A DNA stretch of 64,000 nucleotides from Methanoregula sp. PtaB.Bin085 (GTDB lineage Archaea > Halobacteriota > Methanomicrobia > Methanomicrobiales > Methanospirillaceae). Shown here one piece after another: positions 29,654 through 39,226 of the stretch. The stretch is from contig NZ_MVQB01000046.1 in NCBI RefSeq assembly GCF_002067035.1, positions 1 to 64,000 of the forward strand, in the 5' to 3' direction. The stretch's first letter is position 1. Each line of letters starts with the position of its first letter. A model generated the notes under the pieces. That model was not told the DNA's origin. It was given only the letters and a program-made list of their open reading frames with translations, and searched no databases. Made by a program: the position numbers and the translations under genes.

Positions 29654-31048
29654 TTACGGCGGGCAGGCGCCGCTGTCCGGTCGTTTCCCGTACCGTACCA
29701 GCGAGAAGAAGATCCCCGCGATGCACATGGCAGCGAAGATTGCCATCGATGCCTTCATCGCGGTGATGAACGCGGGATACACGTCCGGCGATATCTGAAC
29801 GTTCCCGATATAGACCGCAAGCATCATCATGGCGATACCCATGGAGAGCATCTGCCCGGCCAGGCGCATAGTCCCGAGCGTGCCGGAGGCCACGCCGTAA
29901 CTGCACCGATCCACCGAGCTCATCACGGCGTTCGTATTGGGGGACGAGAAGATCCCAAGGCCGATCCCGAAGATGACGAGGATGCCGATAAAGTGAAGAA
30001 GGGACGTGTCGTTTTCAGCAAACGTGAGAAGGACGAGGGCAAGGGCGGACAGGGCCATGCCTGCCGACGCGATCTTCCCCGGGGCGATCCGGTCCGACAG
30101 CCGCCCGGCAAGCGGGGAGACGCAGGCCATGACCACCGGCTGGACCACGAGGATAGTACCGGCCTGCTCGGGTGAGAAACCCATCGTGTACTGGAAGTAG
30201 AGGCTCAGAAAGAACGTAACGGAAAACGTCGCCCCGTAGTTGATCAGCGCGGCAAGGTTGGAGAAGAGGAAGACGCGGTTGCCCGAAAACAACCGGACAT
30301 TCCAGAGGGGATAGCTGATCCGGAACTCACGGGCGATGAAGACCACGAGCATCACCGTTCCCGCAACGAGCAGGATGAAGCCTTCGCGATCCGGCAGCAG
30401 GGAGAAGCCGTACATGACGCAGGTGAGGGTCAGGCCGTACTGGATCGCGCCCCCGAGATCGAACCGCTCGCCCCTGCAGTCCGCCCATTCGCCCTCGAGG
30501 TACAGCCAGATCATGGCAAGGGCCAGCAGTCCAAGGGGGATGTTCACAAAGAAGATGCTCCGCCACCCGAAGGTGCCGGTCAGGAATCCCCCGAGGAACG
30601 GCCCCATGGAAAGGCCGAGATAGACCGAGGTGGTGTAGATCCCAAGCACCCTGCCCCGGTGATCGGGAGGGGTGACGGACGTGAGGATGGCGATTGCGGT
30701 GCCGAAGATCATCGCGCTCCCGAACCCCTGCAGCACCCGGAGCAGGATGACTGCCAGGCCCGACGGGGCGAAGATCATCAGGAACGATGCGGACGTGAAG
30801 ATGGCGAGCCCGGCAAAAAAGACCTTCCTGCGCCCGTGGATATCAGCGATGCGGCCGAAGGGGACGAGGAAAACAGCCGACGCGAGCAGGTAGGCAGTCG
30901 AGACCCATCCCATCTGCAGGGCATCCATCGAAAATTCGCCGGCAAGGGACGGGAGTGCAATGTTCACGGCAGAGAGGTCGAAGGGGGTGATAAAACCGGC
31001 CAGGATAGCGATGAAGAGCGCGGTTTTCTGGGCATTTCCATCCGGCAT
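29654..31048 (-). CDS. MFS transporter, DHA2 (14-helix) drug exporter family
   Basis: 464 residues with 14 predicted membrane segments. It has the family's motif A region GRIADIHGRRKVF and motif C-like LGLSMGPFLGGFL in helix 5. Similar to EmrB/QacA exporters that exchange protons for drugs. A regulator gene (31151-31525) lies about 100 bases upstream on the same strand, suggesting a regulator-exporter pair. Substrate unknown. Confidence 0.88.
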   Translation of the reverse strand: MPDGNAQKTALFIAILAGFITPFDLSAVNIALPSLAGEFSMDALQMGWVSTAYLLASAVFLVPFGRIADIHGRRKVFFAGLAIFTSASFLMIFAPSGLAVILLRVLQGFGSAMIFGTAIAILTSVTPPDHRGRVLGIYTTSVYLGLSMGPFLGGFLTGTFGWRSIFFVNIPLGLLALAMIWLYLEGEWADCRGERFDLGGAIQYGLTLTCVMYGFSLLPDREGFILLVAGTVMLVVFIAREFRISYPLWNVRLFSGNRVFLFSNLAALINYGATFSVTFFLSLYFQYTMGFSPEQAGTILVVQPVVMACVSPLAGRLSDRIAPGKIASAGMALSALALVLLTFAENDTSLLHFIGILVIFGIGLGIFSSPNTNAVMSSVDRCSYGVASGTLGTMRLAGQMLSMGIAMMMLAVYIGNVQISPDVYPAFITAMKASMAIFAAMCIAGIFFSLVRYGKRPDSGACPP

Positions 31049-31150
31049 GACTGTTCAGTACGTGATTAAGCACTGGCGGGATATGAAGGAAGCGGGGTCC
31101 TTGCAATAACCATGCAAAACCCTTGAAAAAAAAGGAGGGCGGTATGCCCG

Positions 31151-31525
31151 TTACCGGATGTATTCCCTGAGTTTCTGTACGCGGGCCAGCTGCTGCCTTG
31201 CCTGCTCTTTCTTCTCTTTCTCAATGCTGTTCATGATCTTGTCGATCGGTTTTGCCAGCGAGTAGATCTTGACCGGGCGTCCCTTGCCTTCTGCCTTGTT
31301 CTCCCGGATCCTGATCCAGTCCTGCCCGATGAGGTACTGCATGGCGAGGCTGACCTCCGGCTGGCGGAGATCTGTCCCGCGTTCGATGTCCCGGGAGGTT
31401 GCTTCCGCTGCGTTCGCAAGGAAGACGAGCACCTGCGCGACATTCTTCCGTGTCCCGATATCGATGAGCAGGCTGACAAATTCCTTCTCTTTTTCAGTGA
31501 AATACATAACGTTCTGAGGCTTCAT
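31151..31525 (-). CDS. Winged-helix transcriptional regulator
   Basis: 124 residues. The segment TSRDIERGTDLRQPEVSLAMQYLIGQDWI is a helix-turn-helix plus recognition helix of the ArsR/MarR/TrmB-like group, followed by a wing with basic residues (ENKAEGKGRPVKIYSL) and a Lys/Gln-rich coiled-coil end that probably dimerises. It sits upstream of, and in line with, the MFS exporter gene and probably controls it. Inducer unknown. Confidence 0.75.
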   Translation of the reverse strand: MKPQNVMYFTEKEKEFVSLLIDIGTRKNVAQVLVFLANAAEATSRDIERGTDLRQPEVSLAMQYLIGQDWIRIRENKAEGKGRPVKIYSLAKPIDKIMNSIEKEKKEQARQQLARVQKLREYIR

Positions 31526-31632
31526 GTATCACATCCTCTCTTAGTCGTATTATTTAATGCAAATATATTTTTATTGGTTCTGCCATTGCAGGTTCATGGT
31601 CCAAAAAACTATAAAAATACCGGGCCTGCAGG

Positions 31633-33384
31633 TCAGACAATGACGCTGGCATGCTCTGAATAACTGTTCCGGGGTATCTCCCGGATGATCGAAAGAACAA
31701 CCGGTTTTTCCCTGACATCCAGCATCAGCGCGCTGATCTCGACCGCGACCCGCCGCCCGTCCTTTGCGACAAGCTGCGTTTCGAAGACCGTATGCCGGAA
31801 CCGGCGGAGATCGCGGATTGCCTGGGCGATGTGCTGTTCCTCTTCGGGAATGCAGAGGTCTGCAAACGACAGGGCAAGGAGTTCGTCATGGGAATACCCG
31901 ACCATCTGGCAGGCGCGGTCGTTCACCTCAAGGAGCCGTCCCGGGTTGTCGCCGTCGATGGCATGGACAATGACAGAGTCGCTTACATTCTCGAGCAGCA
32001 GGTGGTATTTTTCGCGGTTCTCCAAAACCTCCTCCTCGGCTTTTTTGATCCGGGTAATATTCTGAACCGATTCGATGGCACCGGCAAGCTGACCCTTCTC
32101 GTCATAGAGCGGGGAAGCGGTCAGCCGGAGCACGGCCGGGGCTCCGCGGACGTTCGCCGCCGTGATCTCGGCTTTCAGCGTGCGGTGGTTCCGGGCAATA
32201 GACGTGTACCCGTGCCGGGCAAGGCTCTCGTCGGATTGCGTGAGCATGTCGAGAAGGGCCGGCCTGCGCGTGCCGAGAATGTGGAGGGAATGTTCATAGT
32301 TCCCCTTTCCAAGGACCTGCCCGGCATCGATCCCGGTCATGAGTTCCATTGCCTGGTTCCAGATGATGACGGTGCCGGCCTGATCAATGGCAAAGGTGGG
32401 TTCCGGCAGGAAATTGATGATATTGACGAGCTGGCGCCGGGACTGTTCGAGCTCGCTCTGGATCCGCAGGCGGGTTGCCTCCAGGTCGAGCATCTCGATG
32501 GCGTACGATATATCCTCGCAGATCTCATGCAGGAGGTCGATCTCGGCCTCTGTGAAAAAGCCCGTGTACTGTGAAAAGAATGTCATCGCCCCCTTGCTCT
32601 TCCTGCAGGCAGTCAGCGGGAATGAAGCTGCTGCGCGGTACCCGTGAGCCTGCGAATCGTTCAGCCAGCTGGTCATCAGGGGATCGGCAGGGATGTCGTT
32701 GCTGACCGACTGCTGTGCCTGCCGGATTGCCGTGATGGTGAGGCCGGTGCCTTCCGGGAGGGGCTCGGCCGATTCGCGGACATCGGTGAAAAAGCCGTCG
32801 AGGGTGCCGCTCGCAACCATGGCAGTCACCGCATGAGTCTGGGGATCCTCAAAACCGATCCAGGCACGGATAAACCCTCCCTCGTGCACGGCGATCTTGC
32901 AGACCTCCTCCATGAGAGTCCGCCGGTCATGGATCCGGACGATCGCCTCGCTGATCCGGCTCAGGACGAGGTACAGCCGGTTGAGCCTTGCGACCCTGGC
33001 CTGGCTCTCGCGCAGGTCGACGGCGTGCCGCACCTTTGACGCAAGCTCGGCGAACTGGGCCCGCGGGTCCCCGCCCTTGCGGACGTAATAATCGGCCCCG
33101 TTGTTGAGGGACTCGATCACGATCTCCTCCCGGCCCTTGCCGGTGAAGATGATGAACGGGAGCCGGGGATATTTCTCCCGGACAACCTTGAGGAACGCGA
33201 TCCCGTCCATCTCCGGCATCTCGTAATCGGAGACGATTGCATCGACCCCGCCGGTCTCCAGGACCCTGAGTGCGGCTTTTGCCGATAGTACAGGAATGAC
33301 CCGGAACTCCGGGTCCCGTTCAAGAAAGATTGTGAAGGTGTCCAGCATCACGGGTTCGTCGTCGACATACAACACGGTTATCAC
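31633..33384 (-). CDS. Response regulator receiver with GAF and two PAS domains
   Basis: 583 residues starting at GTG (33384) after AGGAG. Residues 1-120 are a receiver domain with the phosphoacceptor Asp in AIVSDYEMPEMDG and the conserved Lys in VRKGG. A GAF domain (about 150-310) follows, then a PAS (about 320-445) and a second PAS (about 455-570). No histidine kinase or DNA-binding output domain is present, so it probably signals through protein contacts. This layout is common in Methanomicrobiales. Confidence 0.85.
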   Translation of the reverse strand: MITVLYVDDEPVMLDTFTIFLERDPEFRVIPVLSAKAALRVLETGGVDAIVSDYEMPEMDGIAFLKVVREKYPRLPFIIFTGKGREEIVIESLNNGADYYVRKGGDPRAQFAELASKVRHAVDLRESQARVARLNRLYLVLSRISEAIVRIHDRRTLMEEVCKIAVHEGGFIRAWIGFEDPQTHAVTAMVASGTLDGFFTDVRESAEPLPEGTGLTITAIRQAQQSVSNDIPADPLMTSWLNDSQAHGYRAAASFPLTACRKSKGAMTFFSQYTGFFTEAEIDLLHEICEDISYAIEMLDLEATRLRIQSELEQSRRQLVNIINFLPEPTFAIDQAGTVIIWNQAMELMTGIDAGQVLGKGNYEHSLHILGTRRPALLDMLTQSDESLARHGYTSIARNHRTLKAEITAANVRGAPAVLRLTASPLYDEKGQLAGAIESVQNITRIKKAEEEVLENREKYHLLLENVSDSVIVHAIDGDNPGRLLEVNDRACQMVGYSHDELLALSFADLCIPEEEQHIAQAIRDLRRFRHTVFETQLVAKDGRRVAVEISALMLDVREKPVVLSIIREIPRNSYSEHASVIV

Positions 33385-33814
33385 GGGGGGTCTCTCCTGC
33401 CGGGCACACTGGCAGTCAATAGATTCGCGATATATGACATAAATATATTCCCGAGTTTCATCTGCTGAAAAAACTGGTTTCAGGGAATATTTTCAAAGAC
33501 CTGTGGTTCTGTGATCGTTGCCTGATGGGGGGTGAACCGGGAAGTTCAGATGGTAACCCCGGGTATCCGGCGCGTTTATTATCCCGCACGGGAACCGGTG
33601 ATCCTGAAAAAGCCGTTGCTCATGGAGCGTACCCCATGCACACCAGAGATGGCATCCGGTTCCCGGAACATCGAAGAACGCTTCGCGCTCTTCTTTTCAT
33701 TCAGACCTGTCCGGCCTCATGAAATCGAAGAACCTTCGCGTTCTTCTCCTTTCCCGGGGCAGATACCGCCAGAAACATCCATGAGCATGAACGATCAACA
33801 TACCGTCAAGACAG
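33385..33814. other. Intergenic region without a recognisable gene
   Basis: About 430 bases between divergent genes. Open frames on the plus strand have no family resemblance. Promoters for both neighbours are expected here, for example a TATA-like ATAAATATA around 33436-33444 on the minus strand. I see nothing else. Confidence 0.45.
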
Positions 33815-34798
33815 ATGCCGCTGTTAAAAACCGTTATTATCATCGCGATGCTGGCTGCGGTACTCCTCGTGCCGTCCTGCTGCGCGAACATTGGCGCGGG
33901 TATCCGGACAACCATGGGTGACGAGGTTGTCCTGTCCGGCACCTGCACGTCATCGCCGTTCGTCTACATCTTCCTGACCGGGCCCAACCTGCCGGAGAAC
34001 GGCGTAACCCTGCAGGATGTATCAAAGCGGGCCGACCGGGGGTATTTCACGAAAGTGAGCGTGGACGGTGACGATCGCTGGAATTACAGGTGGCACACGG
34101 GATCGATCAACGGCCGGCTCGATGAAGGGACCTACACGATCTGGGTCGTTGACGCGCCAAACGACCGTTCCCGCTTGGCCTCTGCCGACTACAAGACCAT
34201 CTCCGTGACGCTCGGGAAACCCTCCATCACGGTCGATACTCCCGGGGGGACCGGTAGTATGGATCTGAAATCGGACCCGGACGGGGCTTCGGTAACGGTC
34301 AATGGTGAGAGCCGCGGGAAGACGCCCCTGCGGCTCGGGAGCCTCCGGCCCGGGACGTACATGGTTGCATTCTCTCTCCCGGGGTACCGCACCTCGTCTG
34401 CTCAGGTCACCGTGCAGGGCGGTGCGGTCTCCGAGGTGACGGCAAAACTCGGCCCTGAGACCGGATCGTTCTTCGTGAACTCGACTCCCGCCGGCGCCCG
34501 GGTTCTTGTCGACGGGGCAGCCGCCGGCTTCACGCCCCTGATCCTTGAGAATATCACGGCAGGCAGCCATACGATCACGCTGGAAAAGGACGGGTATGCT
34601 GCTGCAACCCGGCAGGTGACTCCTGCATCCGGCCTGCGGGTGCCGGTCGATGTTGCCCTCGAACCGCTTCCCGCGACAACCGCCCCGGCAACCACGGCGC
34701 CTGCTCCAACCCGTGCTTCGGGACTTCTCCCGGCACTTGCAGGAGCGCTCCTCACAGTTTTCATCGCTCTCGCGTGCAGGAACAGCAGGTACCGTTAA
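33815..34798 (+). CDS. DUF3821-like surface protein with PEGA repeats
   Basis: 327 residues. A signal peptide (VIIIAMLAAVLLVPSCCA) is followed by a DUF3821-like domain (IFLTGPNLPENG, GTYTIWVVDAPNDRSR). Two PEGA-type repeats then come at about 150-215 and 220-285 (SDPDGASVTVNGESRGKTPL and STPAGARVLVDGAAAGFTPL). A Thr/Pro/Ala-rich linker and a C-terminal membrane helix (LLPALAGALLTVFIAL) end the protein, so it is anchored outside the cell. Paralogue of the protein at 19461-20534. PEGA repeats are common in methanogen surface proteins. Confidence 0.8.
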   Translation: MPLLKTVIIIAMLAAVLLVPSCCANIGAGIRTTMGDEVVLSGTCTSSPFVYIFLTGPNLPENGVTLQDVSKRADRGYFTKVSVDGDDRWNYRWHTGSINGRLDEGTYTIWVVDAPNDRSRLASADYKTISVTLGKPSITVDTPGGTGSMDLKSDPDGASVTVNGESRGKTPLRLGSLRPGTYMVAFSLPGYRTSSAQVTVQGGAVSEVTAKLGPETGSFFVNSTPAGARVLVDGAAAGFTPLILENITAGSHTITLEKDGYAAATRQVTPASGLRVPVDVALEPLPATTAPATTAPAPTRASGLLPALAGALLTVFIALACRNSRYR

Positions 34799-34875
34799 GC
34801 GGCAGCACCGGTACCATTCCCGAAGGCCGCAACACTTTATATCGGATTACAGAAAACCCGGACTGGAGCATTCGT

Positions 34876-35118
34876 ATGGAAGCAACCCCCTTTGATATCC
34901 TCATGATACTCTCGCTCGGTGTGCTCGCCGGCACCGGGACCGGTCTTATCATCGGGTTCCTCGCCGGTATCCGGAAACGGCAATGGGCATCGATGCCGGC
35001 AGGGGACAGGCAGAAAACCATCCTGCTCATCCTTGCCTGCTCGTCCGTATTCATCGCCCTTCTGTCGTGGTACCTCTTCCAGTACTCCGAAGGTGCGACC
35101 TTTCCCGCTCTTTTCTGA
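34876..35118 (+). CDS. Small two-helix membrane protein
   Basis: 80 residues from ATG 34876, which follows GGAG. Two membrane helices (about 7-29 and 42-62) separated by RKRQWASMPAGDRQ. It lies 77 bases after the DUF3821/PEGA gene on the same strand. I do not recognise the family. Confidence 0.6.
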   Translation: MEATPFDILMILSLGVLAGTGTGLIIGFLAGIRKRQWASMPAGDRQKTILLILACSSVFIALLSWYLFQYSEGATFPALF

Positions 35119-35232
35119 GGTGCACGGGCATCCTTCCCGTTTTTTGATTCTGCTGCAATGTTCTGCATGATCCGGCCGTTATTATCCGGCCCGGGCCGGC
35201 ATCCGTCTCTTCCCGGGTAACCGGACGGCTGA

Positions 35233-36747
35233 TCACTGCTGCGCAGTCACGAACCGGTACGCGCCTTTTGGCACGCGGATCTCAAAACAGGCCCCTTCGC
35301 CGTACGTCCCGGTCTCGCGGATAGCAATGCCGGTGATGGAGAGAATCTCCCGCGCGAGATACAGCTCAAGCCCGGTCCTGTTGAAAAACTTGCGTATGAA
35401 AATCTTCTCCTTGACGTCCCGGGGGACGCCGATGCCGTCGTCCTCGCAGATAATGTGGAGTTCCTCGAAGGATTCCTGGCAGTAGATCCGGACTTTTGTG
35501 GTCCTCCTGCCGTGCTGTATCGCATTCTCGATCAGGTGCAGGAAGACGCTTGATAAGAGGCGGTCTGCATAGATCTCAACGCCTTCTATCCCGACGGTCA
35601 CGGCAACATCACCGAGCCGGATCCACCTGCAGGCGTTCATCACCGACTGCCGGACATCCTGCCATTCGGGCGGCTCGATACCGATATCCTGGTAATCCCG
35701 CGTGAAGGTGATGAGGGCCTGGATGGCGTTCGTCGCAGCCATTTCCCGGTCGAGTTCCTCCTGCAGGGCCGGGTCAGTGTTCCGGGCCCGGGCCAGGTCG
35801 AGGGTTCCTTTCAGCACCGTGAGCTGGTTGAGGATATCGTGACGGATGATCTGGTTCAGGAAATTCAGTTTCCTGTTTGCGGTCTGGACAGCGGTTTCAG
35901 CCCGGATCTTGTCGGTGATATCGAGGATTGTGACAACCAGTTTCAGGGTTCCGGGGATTTGTGTGATGGTTAACAGCGCGTTCCTGACATCGCCGTCCCA
36001 GCGGATGATCCGCGCCTCGTAGCGGGCCGGGCCGTCGCTTTTCAAGGAGTCTATCCTTGCATGCTTCTGCAGGAACCGGACATCGTCCGGGATAACGAAC
36101 TCCATCCATTTCTTCCGGCCCTCGATCTCCTCCCGCACGTACCCGAGCATCCGCCCGAACTCGGGGTTGACAAACGAGATGATGTCATCCTCTTCAATGA
36201 TGACGGTCGCCGTGCCGATATTGTCGAGAATCTCCCGGAATTTCTGGACGGAATTCCCAAGGGCGGTCTCGCGTTCCCAGCGGCGGGTGACATCGGCGAT
36301 GGACTGGACGGCGCCGATGCGGTTCCCGTTCCCATCGAAGACCGGCGCGGCGAGCCCCCAGAGAACTCTCCTGGTATTGTCGGGATTGATGGTCGGGTTC
36401 TCGGCCATGAGGGCATCGCCCTTCCTCCGCAGCGAGGTATACCCCCACGCCAGAATCTTTTCATCGGGTTCGTCAAGGAGATCGATGAGCAGCGGGCGTT
36501 TCCTGCCGTAGAACGGGAGCGCGTACTCGTAGTCGCCTTTCCCGACAATATCAGCAGCCATGATACCGGTGCTCTTCTCCATGGCCCGGTTCCATGCCGT
36601 AACCGTGCCTTCCCGGTCAATGGCAAAGGTTGCGTCCGGAAGGCTGTCGAAAACCAGGGAGACCGGGATCTTCTCTGCCGGAGCTTTTCGCCGGACCGTG
36701 TGTCCGGATGGTTTTTTTGAATGTGTGCGCTGGTTCCGTGCAGCCAT
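35233..36747 (-). CDS. PAS-domain sensor histidine kinase
   Basis: 504 residues, soluble. Two PAS domains lie at about 30-155 and 165-285. A dimerisation segment, LNQIIRHDILNQLTVLKGTL (about 301-320), has the phosphoacceptor His in RHDILNQ. The ATPase domain has an N-box HLIENAIQHG and EDDGIGVP; the remaining GHKL motifs are weak but present. It ends in IRVPKGAYRF. This H-box variant is widespread among methanogen kinases. Partner unknown. Confidence 0.88.
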   Translation of the reverse strand: MAARNQRTHSKKPSGHTVRRKAPAEKIPVSLVFDSLPDATFAIDREGTVTAWNRAMEKSTGIMAADIVGKGDYEYALPFYGRKRPLLIDLLDEPDEKILAWGYTSLRRKGDALMAENPTINPDNTRRVLWGLAAPVFDGNGNRIGAVQSIADVTRRWERETALGNSVQKFREILDNIGTATVIIEEDDIISFVNPEFGRMLGYVREEIEGRKKWMEFVIPDDVRFLQKHARIDSLKSDGPARYEARIIRWDGDVRNALLTITQIPGTLKLVVTILDITDKIRAETAVQTANRKLNFLNQIIRHDILNQLTVLKGTLDLARARNTDPALQEELDREMAATNAIQALITFTRDYQDIGIEPPEWQDVRQSVMNACRWIRLGDVAVTVGIEGVEIYADRLLSSVFLHLIENAIQHGRRTTKVRIYCQESFEELHIICEDDGIGVPRDVKEKIFIRKFFNRTGLELYLAREILSITGIAIRETGTYGEGACFEIRVPKGAYRFVTAQQ

Positions 36748-36995
36748 CGGGAGTGCTCCAGGTTTTACGAAAAACGATACCCGTACTTTTTGGACAGGTT
36801 CCGTGATGCCCCGGGTTCTTTCTAGTATTCTGCAGCACAGGATTATATCTTTGTGATAAGAGACCGGCGCAATCCCTGTCGTTGTACCGGAAACGGATGA
36901 TATTCCCCGTTCATTCCGGCACGCGTACGGCGGCAGAGGGCCGCCATACCGTGTACCTTTTTACCCTCCCCGGCGTTTACTGGTACAGGAACATT

Positions 36996-38288
36996 ATGGC
37001 AATCGACTGGTACAAGGAATTCGTTGACCTGAAGTACGAACCGGCAAAGGACGATATCGTCTGCCTCTTCTATTTCGAACCTGCCGCGGGCGTGAGCGGG
37101 AAGGAAGCGGCCGGCCGGGTTGCGTCCGAGAGCTCGACCGGGACCTGGACCACGCTTTTTAAAATGCCGCCGCGGATGAAGGCGCTGCAGGCCACTGCGT
37201 TCGATATCGAGGGGAACGTGGCGAAGATCGCCTACCCGATCGAGCTCTGGGAGGAGGGCAACGCCGTCCAGCTGATGAGCGGGATCGCCGGCAACATCTT
37301 CGGCATGAAAGCGGTCCGGAACCTCCGGCTCATCGATGCCTCGCTGCCACCGGCCTACCTGAAGCATTTCAAAGGCCCGCACTTCGGCAACGAGGGAATC
37401 CGGAAGATGATGAAGGTCCGCGGCCGGCCATTGACCGGTGCCGTGCCCAAGCCCAAGATCGGGTTTACGGCAAAGGAGCACGCGGAGATCGGGTACGAGA
37501 CCTGGATGGGCGGGTTCGATTTCGTCAAGGATGACGAGAACCTGACCTCCACCACCTTCAACCGTTTCGACGACCGCGTGAAGTTCATGACGAAGCTCCG
37601 CGAGAAGGCGGAGAAGGAGACGGGCGAGGTCAAGTCCGCGTTCCTGAACATCACCGCGGACGTGGAGACGATGAAGAAGCGGGCGGACCTGCTCGCGGCA
37701 AATGGCTGGAACTACTGCATGATCGACGTGGTGGTCGCGGGAACCGCGGCGGTCATGACCATGCGGGACTACTGCTCGGACCTTGGCCTTGCCATCCACG
37801 CTCACCGGGCCATGCACTCGACCTTTACCCGGAACAGGAAGCACGGCATCACGATGCAGTTCCTTGCGAAGATTATGCGCCTTGTCGGCGTCTCCCAGAT
37901 CCATACCGGAACCGCTGTCGGGAAACTGGCCGGCTCCCGGCGCGAATCCGTTGCCCTCGCCGACCTGCTCCGCGAGAAGAAGACGAAGCCGGTCGAGGGC
38001 ATGCTGCTCGGGCAGGACTGGGGGAAGATCAAAACGGCGTTCCCGGTCTCCTCGGGCGGGCTCCACCCGGGTTTGGTGCCGGACGTTATGGACATCTACG
38101 GTCCGGAGATGGTCCTGCTCGTCTCAGGCGGTATCCACGGCCACCCGAAGGGCACCCGCGCCGGCGCGAAGGCAACGATGCAGGCCATCGAGGCCTGGCA
38201 GGAGGGTGTCACGCTCGAGGAGAAGGCGAAGAAGGCAAAAGAGCTGAAAGAAGCCCTCGGCAAGTGGGGGCATTACAAGCCGGTGTGA
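36996..38288 (+). CDS. rbcL: Ribulose-1,5-bisphosphate carboxylase, form III large subunit
   Basis: 430 residues from ATG 36996; the frame continues upstream but only this start gives the family's N-terminus. All catalytic residues are present: Lys152 (TGAVPKPK), the carbamylated Lys178 with Asp180 and Glu181 (FDFVKDDE), His270/Arg271 (IHAHRAMH), loop 6 Lys310 (GTAVGKLAG) and SGGIHGHP. N-terminal SESSTGTW and GNIFG complete the phosphate sites. Archaeal form III enzymes act in AMP salvage or, in Methanomicrobiales with phosphoribulokinase, in the reductive hexulose-phosphate pathway. No partner genes of either route are in this window. Confidence 0.95.
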   Translation: MAIDWYKEFVDLKYEPAKDDIVCLFYFEPAAGVSGKEAAGRVASESSTGTWTTLFKMPPRMKALQATAFDIEGNVAKIAYPIELWEEGNAVQLMSGIAGNIFGMKAVRNLRLIDASLPPAYLKHFKGPHFGNEGIRKMMKVRGRPLTGAVPKPKIGFTAKEHAEIGYETWMGGFDFVKDDENLTSTTFNRFDDRVKFMTKLREKAEKETGEVKSAFLNITADVETMKKRADLLAANGWNYCMIDVVVAGTAAVMTMRDYCSDLGLAIHAHRAMHSTFTRNRKHGITMQFLAKIMRLVGVSQIHTGTAVGKLAGSRRESVALADLLREKKTKPVEGMLLGQDWGKIKTAFPVSSGGLHPGLVPDVMDIYGPEMVLLVSGGIHGHPKGTRAGAKATMQAIEAWQEGVTLEEKAKKAKELKEALGKWGHYKPV

Positions 38289-38332
38289 CAGCTCCCAATT
38301 ATTTTCTTTTTTCCCGATTTTTCTGAAATTTA

Positions 38333-38393
38333 GAGCATACTCACCCCCTTCGGGGGTCGCCCGGGGGTCTGCCGACCCCTCGCCGGGCAAGGA
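38333..38393 (+). repeat. Short C/G-rich palindromic repeat, second copy
   Basis: TACTCACCCCCTTCGGGGGT, CGCCCGGGGGTCTGCCGACC and CCTCGCCGGGCAAGG match the 21925-21980 repeat. It starts 45 bases after the rbcL stop and could also serve as its terminator. Confidence 0.7.
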
Positions 38394-38532
38394 CGCTGAT
38401 CACTTTTACCATCCTGATCAAGGTAAGTGCGTAGCGCGAAACCCGACCTTGAATTCAAAATGAATGAGACGGAAAAAGAGCTGTCAGGATCTTCGATTCC
38501 CTCCGGGGTAATTATCAGCACCCGAAAAACCG

Positions 38533-38616
38533 CTCATTGAAGCCGCCACGGGAGCGCCCTTCGGGGCGGCGGCCGTTCATCGTAACCGGGGGTATGGGGG
38601 CATCAGCCCCCATCAG
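38533..38616 (+). repeat. Dispersed GC-rich repeat family I, copy 5
   Basis: CTCATTGAAGCCGCCACGGG, AGCGCCCTTCGGGGCGGCGG, then CGTAACCGGGGGTATGGGGG and CATCAGCCCCCATCAGC. Shortly before it stands CCGAAAAACCG, similar to the flank of copy 4. The gene past it is convergent. Confidence 0.8.
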
Positions 38617-38707
38617 CAAATCTTTTCGCAGGTTTTTCTGGGGGAATCCTTTCCACAATGCTATCAGTGGAATTGCACGGGTGTACGGTCTGGAATATTT
38701 ACATCCC

Positions 38708-39226
38708 TCACAGTTCCAGTTCCCACTTCTCCTCCAGGATCTGCCCGCCCCATTCGTTGTTGACATGCGTGTCCGTGATCCGGAACCCCTTCTCTTCGTA
38801 CAGGTGCCGGGCAGCATCGAGCGTGCTGAATGTCCAGAGGAAAACCCGCTCGTACTTCGCATCCCGGCAGAACCCGATTGCCCGGCTGATGAGCCGGCGG
38901 CCGGCACCGTTCCCCCGCAGGTCCTTTTCCATGAAATAGAACCGGAGTTGTGCTGTTGTTGCATCCGCATGCGTGATGGCGATGCACCCGCAGGGAACGC
39001 GGTTGTGCTCGGCAATGTACATGCAGTCCCGTGCGCTGTCGAATTTTTCTGCAAACGTGCGGACGCCTCCGGTCAGGTACGCGATCCAGATATCGGACGT
39101 GAACCCGTACTCCTCTGCGTACAGCGCAAGCTGCCCGTTGATCACGTAATCGAGATCCGTTCTCCGGAACGGCCGGATGGTAAAGCGTGGGACTTTTTTC
39201 TGTGACCGCGGTTTTTTTGTTCTCAT
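38708..39226 (-). CDS. GNAT family N-acetyltransferase
   Basis: 172 residues from ATG 39226. The N-terminus is basic (MRTKKPRSQKKVPR). The acetyl-CoA loop reads LRGNGAGRRLISRAIGF (an R/Q-x2-G-x-G/A pattern), preceded by AQLRFYFMEKDLRG, and the C-terminal strand by LYEEKGFRITDT. Substrate unknown. An upstream in-frame start (39295) is less likely. Confidence 0.85.
   Translation of the reverse strand: MRTKKPRSQKKVPRFTIRPFRRTDLDYVINGQLALYAEEYGFTSDIWIAYLTGGVRTFAEKFDSARDCMYIAEHNRVPCGCIAITHADATTAQLRFYFMEKDLRGNGAGRRLISRAIGFCRDAKYERVFLWTFSTLDAARHLYEEKGFRITDTHVNNEWGGQILEEKWELEL

Noticed and set aside
38537-38640. Peptide over repeat family I (PSGRRPFIVTGGMGASAP)
   Set aside because: The same peptide arises at several repeat copies in different contexts without start signals; it is repeat sequence.
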